Shown piece after piece: positions 43,016 to 50,524 of a stretch of DNA of 50,524 bases (its first letter is position 1; the number at the start of each line of letters is the position of its first letter). Where the stretch lies: NCBI GenBank assembly GCA_035294465.1, contig DATGKW010000030.1:1-50524 (forward strand), written 5' to 3'. This DNA is from Paraktedonobacter sp035294465. GTDB lineage: Bacteria > Chloroflexota > Ktedonobacteria > Ktedonobacterales > Ktedonobacteraceae. The position numbers and the translations under genes are program-made. The notes under the pieces are model-generated. The model made no database searches, was not told the origin of the DNA, and saw only the letters and a list, made by a program, of their open reading frames with translations.

Positions 43016-43384
43016 TTACTCGTGACTCGTGGCGGCCGTCGATCTACGGTAATCGCGGCGATTGGCCCGCGCGACCAGCAAATCGAAGCCCATCCCAAAA
43101 GCCAGCTCCAGGGCGGAGCAGAAGAGCAGACCGCCAAAGAAAGCTGAAGCTCCGCTCGCGCCGGGCAGGACCGTATTGTATATCAAAGTGCCAACCCAGC
43201 CGAGAATAATCAAAAAGCCAATAATGCCACCCAGGAATGCGCCGAAAACCACGACCGCGCGATGACGCACCGCGCTCATCCAGAAAGTCAGGAAGAGCGT
43301 TACCGGCAGTGAGATAATGAGTCCGATGAGTGCCCCCCAGAAGATACCCGCGGGATCGATGAGCTGCAGTTCGGGACCTCCCAT
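43016..43384 (-). CDS. Small three-span membrane protein
   Basis: 122 residues with three hydrophobic segments (about 10-32, 42-62 and 75-98), the first two Gly/Ile-rich, and a basic tail (RANRRDYRRST). No family recognised. ATG 43384 has GGAGG about 10 bases upstream; ATG 43393 would be too close to the same site. It is 33 bases before holA and likely the first gene of that unit. Confidence 0.65.
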   Translation of the reverse strand: MGGPELQLIDPAGIFWGALIGLIISLPVTLFLTFWMSAVRHRAVVVFGAFLGGIIGFLIILGWVGTLIYNTVLPGASGASAFFGGLLFCSALELAFGMGFDLLVARANRRDYRRSTAATSHE

Positions 43385-43451
43385 ATATAGCATGCCTCCA
43401 GAATTCTATGTTTATGGTTACGAGGGCACGCCGCTCTGGCTGCCCCTACAC

Positions 43452-43481
43452 ATTATACGGCAAACAGATGCTTTTTGAGAA
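43452..43481 (-). promoter_or_regulatory. Promoter of the membrane protein-holA-midA unit
   Basis: On the minus strand TTCTCA (43481-43476) and TATAAT (43457-43452) are 18 bases apart. It lies about 68 bases before the ATG at 43384. Confidence 0.5.
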
Positions 43482-43613
43482 GAGTACCACAGAGGCGCGA
43501 GCCCCTTTGCTCATTACTCTAGACAATGTATACCTGGTTGTGTTACATTTGTAGACATATTTGCAGGTTGCTTGCTGTCTTACTACTCGGCTCTTGCTCT
43601 CTGCGGCTAGAGC

Positions 43614-43619
43614 TATAAT
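43614..43619 (+). promoter_or_regulatory. Candidate -10 element for the gene at 43686
   Basis: A consensus TATAAT stands at 43614-43619, about 67 bases before the GTG. No good -35 is found at 16-18 bases. The 301-base divergent region 43385-43685 otherwise contains only the leftward promoter and no gene. Confidence 0.35.
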
Positions 43620-43685
43620 TAAAACACGTTTGCTCTACTTGCTATAGTCGGGGTTGTTACCAGAAGGGTCTTGAGAGGGTGTGAC

Positions 43686-44243
43686 GTGCGTAAAGATGGT
43701 ATTGATGCAAGTCTAGGTCTGGCCTTTAGTTTAGAATTATTTAAGAGATATCGGCAAAGCGGTTTGCTGCAAGCAGAGATTCCGCGCGTGCCAGGGATTG
43801 GCGGGCGCTGTCATGCCTTCCTTCATCTGGCGCATGGTGAAGTTGTCGCGGTCTATCTAGAGGACAGGCAGAAGCATCGCTACTCTTCAGACAAAGAATT
43901 CCTTTGCCGCCTCGATAAAGAAAAAGGGCCGTTCGAGTGGACGCTGACGCCTCAATCGGCGAATTCTGAGCAACCTCCGCCTGCCGGACAATTTCAGCCC
44001 CCACCCTCCGCACCTCCCACATCGCGTTCTCCTGTTCCCAGGGTGATCACGGCGCTTAGAGAGGAATGGCTGAGCAACTGGACACTCCAGCAGAAAGAAC
44101 CTTTATACATTGTGCTCAGCCTGATTAATGGGGAGCGCACGGTTGAAGATATCAAGGCTGCAACTCGTTTTCCCCCGAATCTTGTCGATGAACTGCTACG
44201 TATTCTTCTTCGCTTGAATGTAATCGCCATTTCCGCTGAATAA
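43686..44243 (+). CDS. Hypothetical protein with two small domains and a proline linker
   Basis: 185 residues. The N-terminal half (about 1-85) is alpha/beta with HGEVVAVYLEDRQ. A Pro/Gln/Ser linker (about 95-120) follows. The C-terminal 65 residues look like a winged-helix or PqqD-like unit (LSLINGERTVEDIKAATRF, LVDELLRILLRLNVI). A role in regulation or protein contact is possible, but I do not recognise the family. GTG 43686 is preceded by GAGGGTGTGAC, which decides it over the TTG at 43671. Confidence 0.65.
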   Translation: MRKDGIDASLGLAFSLELFKRYRQSGLLQAEIPRVPGIGGRCHAFLHLAHGEVVAVYLEDRQKHRYSSDKEFLCRLDKEKGPFEWTLTPQSANSEQPPPAGQFQPPPSAPPTSRSPVPRVITALREEWLSNWTLQQKEPLYIVLSLINGERTVEDIKAATRFPPNLVDELLRILLRLNVIAISAE

Positions 44244-44362
44244 ACATTGAGAGGTCTTTTACCAGGTGGGGGAAGGAGTCTTACTAACGTTAGATAGGGG
44301 AGAGGCTTGCAGTAATTCATCCAACCAGGCGGCTGAATGAATACTGGCTACTGCAAAGAGCG

Positions 44363-44770
44363 TTACATCACAGGTTCCAGAACGGGTTCAGGAAGCATTT
44401 CGGCCAGAGGCACCAGTTTCGTCTCTACCAGGCGATTCTCGGCGTCAACGAAGACCAGGCGGGGTGTCAACTGGCGAATCTCCTGCTCATCGTAATCGGC
44501 ATAGCTCATGATAATTACCAGGTCGCCGGGAGCGTTCAGACGAGCGGCGGCGCCGTTCAGGCAAATCACGCCAGAGCCACGCGCTCCGGCAATCGTATAC
44601 GTCTCCAGGCGGGAGCCATTATTGATATTCACCACCTGGACCTTTTCGTAGGGATAGATGTTCGCTGCATCCAGCAGGTCTTGATCAACGGTGATACTCC
44701 CAACATAGTTCAGATCCGCCTGGGTAACGGTCGCCCGGTGGATCTTTCCTTTGCACATTGTACGAAGCAT
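44363..44770 (-). CDS. panD: Aspartate 1-decarboxylase (pyruvoyl enzyme)
   Basis: 135-residue proenzyme that makes beta-alanine for pantothenate and CoA. It starts MLRTMCKGKIHRATVT, and the self-cleavage site is Gly24-Ser25 in YVGSITVD, which yields the pyruvoyl group. Later blocks ETYTIAGARGSGVICLNGAA and GDLVIIMSYA are typical. AAAGGGG 8-9 bases upstream places ATG 44770; the open frame extends to 44866 without a ribosome site. No panB or panC is adjacent. Confidence 0.96.
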   Translation of the reverse strand: MLRTMCKGKIHRATVTQADLNYVGSITVDQDLLDAANIYPYEKVQVVNINNGSRLETYTIAGARGSGVICLNGAAARLNAPGDLVIIMSYADYDEQEIRQLTPRLVFVDAENRLVETKLVPLAEMLPEPVLEPVM

Positions 44771-45112
44771 AAGCTCTGCCCCTTTCAAAAAGAAAGCTAC
44801 AAATTGGCTCACTATTCTCTGTCCACATTGCGGCATCGACTCAATGAGTCCACCTACTACTAACAACGACTAGTAGCCAGATCTAGCAACATGCTCTGTG
44901 GCTCCAGTACCGCCTGTTTCCCTGCCCGATTAGCTAGCGGAGCCAGATCGCGGCGACTGGCGGTACTACTTCACAGGCAGGTGGTTTTGTTTTACCACCT
45001 GCTTAGTTCCTAGTATACTTATGTATCGAAACTAAAGTTTAGAAACCTGGCGATTTCTCGCGGCTCAGCGCGTTTTCTGAAAGTACCTTCACAATGATTG
45101 CTGGTCATCAAG
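44771..45112. other. Structured intergenic region upstream of panD
   Basis: 342 bases without a gene. It holds a 13-base palindrome GACTCAATGAGTC (44838-44850), a 9-bp inverted pair AGTACCGCC (44906-44914) and GGCGGTACT (44959-44967), a perfect 9-bp hairpin GCAGGTGGT/ACCACCTGC (44977-44985 and 44994-45002) and CTAAAGTTTAG (45032-45042). The 9-bp hairpin may end the transcript of the two genes to the right. A candidate TATACT lies near 45015 on both strands. Confidence 0.6.
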
Positions 45113-45355
45113 CTACGATTGCTCCAGATTGCCGAGCAGCGCCAGGGCATAGACATCCTCCACGCTCTGCCCGTCATACATTCGATCTCGCGTCATCAGG
45201 CGATAATGGCACTTCCAGCGCCTGGCCGGCCAGGGAGCAAGTTTGAAAAGGGTGTAGGTTTCGATTCGCTCTTCCAGAGTCTCGCGCAAGGAGGTTTCGT
45301 CGCTGGCCGCGATTCCATGGGCAGCCAGTCTGGCGGCTAGTTCTTCGCTTAGCAT
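45113..45355 (-). CDS. Small protein translationally coupled to a DUF402 gene
   Basis: 80 residues, alpha-helical and charged, with an APWPARRWKCHYRLMTRDR middle. I do not recognise it. ATG 45355 overlaps the stop of the DUF402 gene by 7 bases, which is the main reason to call it real. The protein has one Cys and no membrane span. A shadow frame covers it on the other strand. Confidence 0.6.
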   Translation of the reverse strand: MLSEELAARLAAHGIAASDETSLRETLEERIETYTLFKLAPWPARRWKCHYRLMTRDRMYDGQSVEDVYALALLGNLEQS

Positions 45356-45924
45356 GCCTCACTCATCAGCTTCCGAATCTCCGCCATGCTTAAGCCATCC
45401 CAACTGGTGCGCGGCAATTGCCGAGGCATGACGGTGAAAGGACCAGTCCAGTTTTTCGCGTGCTTCTCCATCCAGCCCAGAACTTCGTAAGACTTCTGGC
45501 GGGATTGCGCAACAATTGGATATTTTTGAGCGAGTCGTTCATAGACTTCCTGATCCTTGGTGTAGACGCTGTAGTCTTCGCGGATTACGACGTCTACGTA
45601 CAGATCAGTATACACGATCTCCTGTGTCTCGCTGGTGTAGGCGGGCGTAGGCAGCGTTACATCACAATATCCATAGCTAAAATGGCCTTCCGGTGTATAA
45701 CTTATGTGGATAGCAAACCACTCGCCCGGCCACATATAGCTCAGAGTATGAAGGTCGGCGTAAAAAAAGTCGGGTTTCCAGTGGTGAGGTTTCCAGTGCT
45801 TCTTTGTCCCCACGGGTGTCCAGATGCAAATATACTCGTCGCTGACCGGGAGCTGAAAACCTCGCCAGCAGGCCCACGGGTCGCCGTTCACCAGCATCTT
45901 ACATACTTCGGCTTCCAGTAACAT
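45349..45924 (-). CDS. DUF402-family protein
   Basis: 191 residues. The central DUF402 pattern is visible: FFYADLHTLSYMWPGEWFAI, then YTDLYVDVVIREDYSVYTKD followed by QEVYERL. DUF402 proteins include FomD, a metal-dependent nucleotidyl phosphonate hydrolase, and Ntdp-type nucleoside di/triphosphate phosphatases; the acidic residues of the YTDLYVD and TKDQE blocks fit metal binding. A C-terminal helical region (about 150-191) is extra. It probably starts an operon with the 80-residue partner. Substrate unknown. Confidence 0.7.
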   Translation of the reverse strand: MLLEAEVCKMLVNGDPWACWRGFQLPVSDEYICIWTPVGTKKHWKPHHWKPDFFYADLHTLSYMWPGEWFAIHISYTPEGHFSYGYCDVTLPTPAYTSETQEIVYTDLYVDVVIREDYSVYTKDQEVYERLAQKYPIVAQSRQKSYEVLGWMEKHAKNWTGPFTVMPRQLPRTSWDGLSMAEIRKLMSEAC

Positions 45925-45961
45925 AAAGTACTCTCTCTTTCTATCTCATGCTTTCTCAATC

Positions 45962-45990
45962 ATTATATCGCAAACTGTACCACTTCTTGA
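45962..45990 (-). promoter_or_regulatory. Promoter of the DUF402 gene
   Basis: On the minus strand a perfect TATAAT (45967-45962) lies 17 bases from TCAAGA (45990-45985), a weak -35. The ATG at 45924 is about 38 bases downstream of the -10. Confidence 0.45.
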
Positions 45991-46075
45991 TGCCAGCTCT
46001 ACCACTCCCCAAGAGAGAAGGGGTAAGAGATGAGGAGGAGAAGAAAACCTTGAAGTCAGGGGTACCGGTTCAGAG

Positions 46076-46084
46076 TGATATAAT
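46076..46084 (+). promoter_or_regulatory. Extended -10 promoter of fumC
   Basis: TGA TATAAT at 46076-46084 is a perfect extended -10. Transcription would start near 46091, almost on the ATG at 46093, so that ATG is unlikely to be used and GTG 46129 is favoured. No -35 at 16-18 bases is evident. Confidence 0.6.
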
Positions 46085-46128
46085 GCCTCTAGATGAGTGC
46101 AAACTGCTACTCAATGAGGAGAGATTAC

Positions 46129-47550
46129 GTGAAAAATACGATAGAAGAGACACGCATTGAGCGCGATTCAATGGGTGAGATGCAAGTGCCGGCCAATGCT
46201 TATTACGGTGCCAGCACGCAGCGAGCCGTGCTCAACTTCCCAATCAGCGATTTACGCTTTCCGCGCCAGTTTATCCAGGCACTGGGCCAGATCAAGCAAT
46301 CTGCCGCGATTGTCAATGGCAGCATGGGCTACCTCGATGCACAGATTGCTGAGGCGATTAAGAACGCGGCCCAGGAGGTTATCGACGGCAAGCTGGATGA
46401 GCATTTTGTGCTCGATATTTTTCAAACCGGCTCCGGCACCTCCACCAATATGAACGCGAACGAAGTAATCGCCAATCGCGCCAGCGAGCTGCTGGGCGGC
46501 TCGCGTGGTTCGCGCAAAGTTCATCCCAATGACCACGTGAACTTCGGCCAGTCTTCCAATGATGTGATCCCGACTGCGATCCATCTCTCGGCGCTGATCG
46601 GCATAGAGCATACGTTGATTCCCGCCCTGGAGGAGCTGAAAGCGGCTCTGGAGGCGAAAGCAGAAGAGTTCATGCCTGTTGTGAAGACCGGGCGCACACA
46701 CTTGCAGGACGCGACGCCTATTCGTCTGGGTCAGGAGTTTCTGGGCTATGCCGGGCAGATCGAGCGCGGAATTGCTCGCGTGCGCCATGCCGCGCAGGAA
46801 CTGTCAGAGGTCGCGTTAGGCGGGACCGCAGTGGGCACGGGAGTCAATACCTATCCAGAATTTGCCCCGCGCGTCTGTGCGCGCCTCTCCGAGCTGAACG
46901 GCCTCACGGTGCGCGAGACAACCAACCACTTCCAGGCGCAGTGTACGCTGGACAACATTGTCGAGGCCAGCGGCTCGCTCAACACGCTGGCCGTCAGCAT
47001 GATGAAGATCGCCAACGATATCCGCTGGCTTGGTTCAGGGCCGCGCGCGGGGATTGGCGAGATCGAGTTGCCTGCGGTGCAGCCGGGCAGCTCGATTATG
47101 CCGGGCAAAGTCAACCCGGTTATTGCCGAGTCGGTCGCGATGGTTTGCGCTCAGGTCATGGGCAACCACACCACCATCACGGTTGCAGGCCAGTCTGGCA
47201 ACTTCGAGATCAACGTAATGATGCCCGTCACGGCTTACAATCTGCTGCAATCAATTAACCTGCTGGCTACCTCGGCCCATAACTTCAGCGAGCAGTGCAT
47301 CAAAGGTATCAAAGCTACCAATCGCGGCCCCGAAATGGTCGAACGCGGTCTGGCCATCTGCACCTCGCTGGCCCCGGTGATCGGCTATGACGCGGCTGCA
47401 AACATCGCCAAGGAGGCAGCGAAAACCGGGCGCACGATCCGCGAAGTGGCCCGCGAGAAGACCAATCTGACCGAAGAGGAGCTTGAGCGCATTCTTGATC
47501 CCGCCGCCATGACGAGACCGGGATTGGAGAGCGGCCCGGCCGGAGGATAG
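46129..47550 (+). CDS. fumC: Class II fumarate hydratase
   Basis: 473-residue iron-independent fumarase of the TCA cycle, a homotetramer. It has RIERDSMGEMQVPANAYYGA near the start, TGSGTSTNMNANEVIANRA, the catalytic region HPNDHVNFGQSSNDVIPTA, KTGRTHLQDATP and the signature GSSIMPGKVNP. GAGGAGAG lies 6-8 bases before GTG 46129; ATG 46114 and 46093 are in frame but less likely. It converges with the MFS gene, 6 bases between stops and no hairpin. Confidence 0.96.
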   Translation: MKNTIEETRIERDSMGEMQVPANAYYGASTQRAVLNFPISDLRFPRQFIQALGQIKQSAAIVNGSMGYLDAQIAEAIKNAAQEVIDGKLDEHFVLDIFQTGSGTSTNMNANEVIANRASELLGGSRGSRKVHPNDHVNFGQSSNDVIPTAIHLSALIGIEHTLIPALEELKAALEAKAEEFMPVVKTGRTHLQDATPIRLGQEFLGYAGQIERGIARVRHAAQELSEVALGGTAVGTGVNTYPEFAPRVCARLSELNGLTVRETTNHFQAQCTLDNIVEASGSLNTLAVSMMKIANDIRWLGSGPRAGIGEIELPAVQPGSSIMPGKVNPVIAESVAMVCAQVMGNHTTITVAGQSGNFEINVMMPVTAYNLLQSINLLATSAHNFSEQCIKGIKATNRGPEMVERGLAICTSLAPVIGYDAAANIAKEAAKTGRTIREVAREKTNLTEEELERILDPAAMTRPGLESGPAGG

Positions 47551-47556
47551 TCTTTC

Positions 47557-49104
47557 CTATTCGCCAGCCACCATCTTTTTTGTTTCGCGGCTTATCTCTT
47601 CTTTCCCACGCACCAGCGATGTAAGAACGCCAACGGCCGCGATCCCGGCGCATACGATGAAGGCCGCGTGGAAGCTGGAGGTGAAGGTGTTCTGTAAAGC
47701 GACCAGGCGCGCCAGTGGCAGCTTCCGCGCGTTCTGGACGAGCACTGCTCCGGCTACCGCGCCGCCCATGCTGGTGAAGACTGCGCCGGCAAGAGCTACG
47801 CTGACGCTCTGACCCATGACGCGCCCGGTGGCCAGGAAACCCGCCGCGACTCCCTGCCGGTCGCGTGGAGCGGAACCCATGAGCGCGCTGTTGTTAGGTG
47901 ATTGGAAGATGGCCTGTCCGATACCTGTGACTATCAGCCGCCAGACGATATCGCCTATCGAGCTATGAGCATTCAATTGGCTGAGCAATATCAGGCCCAC
48001 GCAGGCCAGGGCCAGTCCACAGGCAGCCAGCCAGCGCGTGCCAATGCGATCTGCCAGCGCTCCGCTAAACGGGGCGATGAATGCGATTGTCAGTGGTAAG
48101 GGAGTGAGCAAAAGGCCAGATGCTATAATGTCTAGCCCGCGCAATTCCTCCAGGTAGAAAGGCAACATAAAGCTTACCGCGAAAAGGGCCAGAAAACACA
48201 TAATCAGGCTGACGTTGGCTGAAACGAAGACGCGATTGCGCAGCAGACTGAAATCGATGATTGGATCGTCTAGTTGCTGCTCAATGAAAACGATCGCGAT
48301 AAACGCGAGCAGGCTGATTACCAGTGACGCTATCAGCGGGAGCGAACTCCAGCCCCATTCCTGGCCGAAGGAGAGTCCCAGAGTTAACGCAACCAACCCC
48401 ACTGCGAGCAGCGAAGCCCCGGCGGGATCGAAGCGCCCGCGAGTACGCATATGGCGCTCTTTGAGGACGATCAATGTAGCAATGACGCCGAGAATGCCCA
48501 GGGGAACATTGACATAAAATATCCAGCGCCAGGAGAAATTCGCGGTAATCAGGCCGCCCAGTGTCGGCCCGATACTTGTGCCGAGGGCGACCGCGACAGC
48601 ATTCATGCCGAGTGCGCGCCCCCGCTCCTGGGGAGGAAACGCGCTGGTGAGCATCGCGGGCGAGACCGACATAATTAACGCGCCACCCAGACCCTGAAAT
48701 GCGCGGGCAATGATCAGCATAAGCAGTGTGATCGAAGCGCCGCTGATCGCTGAGCCAAGCGTGAAGATGATCAGGCCGGCGACCCAGAGGATTTTGCGCC
48801 CGACCATATCCGCCAGCCGTCCAATCGTCAGCAGCACGCCCGCGATCACGACCAGATACGCGATGATGACCCATTCAACCTCGCCATTGAGCGGCACATG
48901 AAAATATGTGGCAATTGTGGGCAAACTGATATTTACGATTGAGGAATCGAGCGTTGCCATAATAATACCAACCGCCAGAATCGCCAGCACCACCCACTTG
49001 TTTGGGCCTCCATCCGTGATTCCCGGTGTATACCTATCCTGTCTCGGCGTTGTCTGCAAACGTTCTTTATTCGGAGATTCTATCGGCGTTTCTCGCTGTT
49101 GCAT
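47557..49104 (-). CDS. DHA2-family MFS drug exporter (EmrB/QacA type)
   Basis: 515 residues with about 14 membrane spans, the DHA2 number. Motif A is GRLADMVGRK, the DHA signature LDSSIVNISLPTI lies in span 1, and motif C-like GTSIGPTLGGLI lies in span 5. Proton-driven export of toxic compounds is the usual role, but the substrate cannot be told. A 30-residue polar N-terminus precedes the first span. No TetR or MarR regulator lies beside it. Confidence 0.9.
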   Translation of the reverse strand: MQQRETPIESPNKERLQTTPRQDRYTPGITDGGPNKWVVLAILAVGIIMATLDSSIVNISLPTIATYFHVPLNGEVEWVIIAYLVVIAGVLLTIGRLADMVGRKILWVAGLIIFTLGSAISGASITLLMLIIARAFQGLGGALIMSVSPAMLTSAFPPQERGRALGMNAVAVALGTSIGPTLGGLITANFSWRWIFYVNVPLGILGVIATLIVLKERHMRTRGRFDPAGASLLAVGLVALTLGLSFGQEWGWSSLPLIASLVISLLAFIAIVFIEQQLDDPIIDFSLLRNRVFVSANVSLIMCFLALFAVSFMLPFYLEELRGLDIIASGLLLTPLPLTIAFIAPFSGALADRIGTRWLAACGLALACVGLILLSQLNAHSSIGDIVWRLIVTGIGQAIFQSPNNSALMGSAPRDRQGVAAGFLATGRVMGQSVSVALAGAVFTSMGGAVAGAVLVQNARKLPLARLVALQNTFTSSFHAAFIVCAGIAAVGVLTSLVRGKEEISRETKKMVAGE

Positions 49105-49221
49105 AATTTGCCCTTATTTCTGATGGAACAAAATGGGAGAGACACTCTTACTCTCTATACGAGAACACTGGGGAGGGCGATTTCATGCCCTGGATCGGCT
49201 TTTCCCGGTCCGATTCCCTGA

Positions 49222-50061
49222 CTAGAAAAAGTATTTAAAAAAGAAGTAGACGGTCATTACGCAACCAACCAGGATCACAAAACCGCGAACAAGGCGGGGA
49301 TCAAGCTTGCGTGCGTAGTACGCGCCCCCAAACCCGCCGACAATCGTGCCTGCTACCATAACCAGCGCGCCTGGCCAGTCTATCGCTCCAAAAAGAACAA
49401 AAACGATTACCGCCAGACCATTGATACAGGCAGCCAGAGTATTCTTGACCGCGTTCATCTCGTGAATATTCTCCATCCCCATCAAGCCGAGAGTAGCCAG
49501 CATCAAAATACCAATGCCGCCGCCAAAATAGCCACCGTAGATGGCGATAACGAGCTGCAACAGGGCAAGCCCGGCCAGCTTGATCCAGGGCAAACCTATC
49601 TGGGCAGCTTCTGTACTGTTCCCTTCCTGCGGAATCTCAGCAACTTCGGCGCTTTTCTTCCTCCTGGCCTCTGCGCGCTGCCTGAGCCTCATGTTTACCA
49701 GCGGGCTAAAGGCGAAAAGCAGCGTAGCCAGCAGCATAAGGAAGGGAATCAAGAGCGTGAACGTTGCTTGAGGCGTTTTGAGCAGGAGAATTGCACCGCC
49801 GATGCCACCGATGAAACTGGTGATCCCCAGCACCAGAAGCAGCATTTTGTTCTGCATAGCCAGTTCTTTGCGCAAGGCCCACGCGGCTGACGCCGAGGCG
49901 GGCCAGAGGCCGGTTGTGCTGGTCGCGTTAGCTTGAATTGGCAAGACGCCTGTATAAATGAGCGTAGGAAACGTAATAAAACTGCCGCCACCTGCTACAG
50001 AGTTGACGGTTCCTCCCAGGACAGATGCGAGTAGAAGGACGAGAACATTTGCGAATGACAT
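49222..50061 (-). CDS. TauE/SafE-family permease
   Basis: 279 residues with about eight membrane spans. The family motif is visible twice: GGTVNSVAGGGSFITFP near 16-32 and GGYFGGGIGILML near 172-184. These proteins export sulfite, sulfoacetate or other small anions. A charged cytoplasmic loop (about 127-155, RQRAEARRKKSAEV) separates the two halves. No sulfur metabolism gene is nearby, so the substrate is open. Confidence 0.9.
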   Translation of the reverse strand: MSFANVLVLLLASVLGGTVNSVAGGGSFITFPTLIYTGVLPIQANATSTTGLWPASASAAWALRKELAMQNKMLLLVLGITSFIGGIGGAILLLKTPQATFTLLIPFLMLLATLLFAFSPLVNMRLRQRAEARRKKSAEVAEIPQEGNSTEAAQIGLPWIKLAGLALLQLVIAIYGGYFGGGIGILMLATLGLMGMENIHEMNAVKNTLAACINGLAVIVFVLFGAIDWPGALVMVAGTIVGGFGGAYYARKLDPRLVRGFVILVGCVMTVYFFFKYFF

Positions 50062-50296
50062 AATACCAGGTCTTTCTTCTGGCTCCCCATCTCATAGGAT
50101 GACGATGAGATAAATAAATTATGTATGCCTCTATCTTATCTCTTGCGTATGTCCTGCCGCAAGTTGTTGAGAGGCTGTATGAAGATCAAGTACATCTTTC
50201 ATCATTGGAAGGTCAGATGAACGTGTCGTAGACTTTAGCGCCGCCCTGGCGCCGCCTCTTGACAGGGTATGATAAGATACGCTTTGGAAAGCACAT

Positions 50297-50372
50297 GGCG
50301 GCGTAGCTCAGTCGGTAGAGCAAGGGACTCATAAGCCCTGTGTCACAGGTTCGAATCCTGTCGCCGCTACCA
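50297..50372 (+). tRNA. tRNA-Met (CAT), elongator type, CCA encoded
   Basis: A full 76-base cloverleaf. The acceptor GGCGGCG/CGCCGCT has a G1-U72 wobble. D stem GCTC/GAGC, anticodon loop CTCATAA, T arm ACAGG-TTCGAAT-CCTGT, then A73 and an encoded CCA. The anticodon stem AGGGA/GCCCT has an A31-G39 mismatch. Initiator tRNA is excluded by the paired first base. tRNA-Ile2 with lysidine is the alternative, but the acceptor and D arm resemble actinobacterial elongator tRNA-Met. A TTGACA lies at 50259-50264. Confidence 0.93.
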
Positions 50373-50378
50373 CTCTAC

Positions 50379-50414
50379 AGACGGGGAGCGTTCTTCTCAA
50401 AGCGCTCCCCGTCT
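50379..50414 (+). terminator. Terminator of the tRNA gene
   Basis: A perfect 12-bp stem, AGACGGGGAGCG at 50379-50390 and CGCTCCCCGTCT at 50403-50414, has a 12-base loop and is followed by TCGTTT. Confidence 0.85.
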
Positions 50415-50463
50415 TCGTTTAGAGATGCCTCCTTGTAGTGATTTTTTCTTTCAAAACCTCAAA

Positions 50464-50484
50464 ATGTAGCAACCATGTAGCAAC
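50464..50484. repeat. Tandem 10-mer downstream of the tRNA
   Basis: ATGTAGCAAC occurs at 50464-50473 and 50475-50484, an 11-bp period. On the minus strand the region is open for only short frames, and the window ends before any gene. It could be a recombinase or other protein binding pair. Confidence 0.6.
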
Positions 50485-50524
50485 GACCTATTTGAGAGGC
50501 ACTAGCGCGCTCGCGCCAAAGTCA

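Noticed and set aside
45948..46160. 70-residue forward frame before fumC
   Set aside because: It spans the predicted fumC promoter and overlaps the fumC start in another frame; no ribosome site and no domain.
50405..50524. C-terminal end of an integrase on the minus strand
   Set aside because: Short reverse frames can be read, but stops appear within about 12-25 codons and no integrase motif is visible before the window ends.

Overview
The window looks like chromosomal DNA of a bacterium in the Chloroflexota, and my best guess is a class Ktedonobacteria-like lineage. This rests on the mix of families (RNase Y, an FtsA/FtsZ division cluster, Rad50-like SMC with NurA, large zinc-ribbon/membrane/BACON-repeat proteins, heme-copper oxidase assembly genes) and on an actinobacterial-looking tRNA-Met. 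It is recognition, not a phylogeny. No plasmid, phage or transposase gene is visible. Most reading frames in the GC-rich genes have long antisense shadows, which I left out.

Layout. 1-458: non-coding, with three and a half copies of a 72-bp tandem repeat plus inverted partial copies. 459-8076: a Nudix hydrolase diverging from RNase Y and a PHP phosphoesterase (RNA/nucleotide turnover), then a leftward SMC/Rad50-like ATPase and NurA nuclease pair (DNA end processing). 8377-10952: heme O synthase, SCO copper chaperone and a protein joining an oxidase-subunit-IV-like membrane hairpin to two BON domains; all point to the respiratory oxidase. A strong bidirectional hairpin closes this block.

11049-24744 (leftward) is a division and cell-wall (dcw) operon read mraZ-rsmH-ftsL-ftsI-(acidic ORF)-ftsW-murG-murC-murB-ftsQ-ftsA-ftsZ. 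murE, murF, mraY and murD are absent, so the precursor genes are split from this cluster. Its promoter region (24838-24989) has an extended -10 directly abutting an array of TGGGGAN MraZ boxes, with three DnaA-box-like 9-mers just upstream.

25252-32630 holds three proteins built the same way: an N-terminal CxxC...CxxC zinc ribbon, a disordered linker, one membrane span and extracytoplasmic beta-sandwich modules. Between them lies a ferredoxin-like protein whose third cluster cysteine is replaced by Asp. 33129-36568: proline dehydrogenase, a cytosolic NlpC/P60 peptidase overlapping a beta-lactamase-like serine hydrolase, and a gamma-carbonic anhydrase homologue. 36606-40807: a CopC-CopD-YtkA fusion protein, a GT2 glycosyltransferase and a secreted or anchored small protein.

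40817-43384 (leftward): membrane protein, DNA polymerase III delta subunit and MidA-type methyltransferase. 43686-47550: an unknown two-part protein, aspartate decarboxylase, a DUF402 protein with a small partner, and class II fumarase. 47557-50061: a DHA2 drug exporter and a TauE/SafE permease. The window ends with an elongator tRNA-Met, a strong terminator and a tandem 10-mer that could mark a tRNA-linked integration site.

Starts were moved from the longest frame where a Shine-Dalgarno sequence or a promoter argued for it (ftsQ, ftsL, proline dehydrogenase, copCD, 40193, 43384, 43686, panD, fumC).
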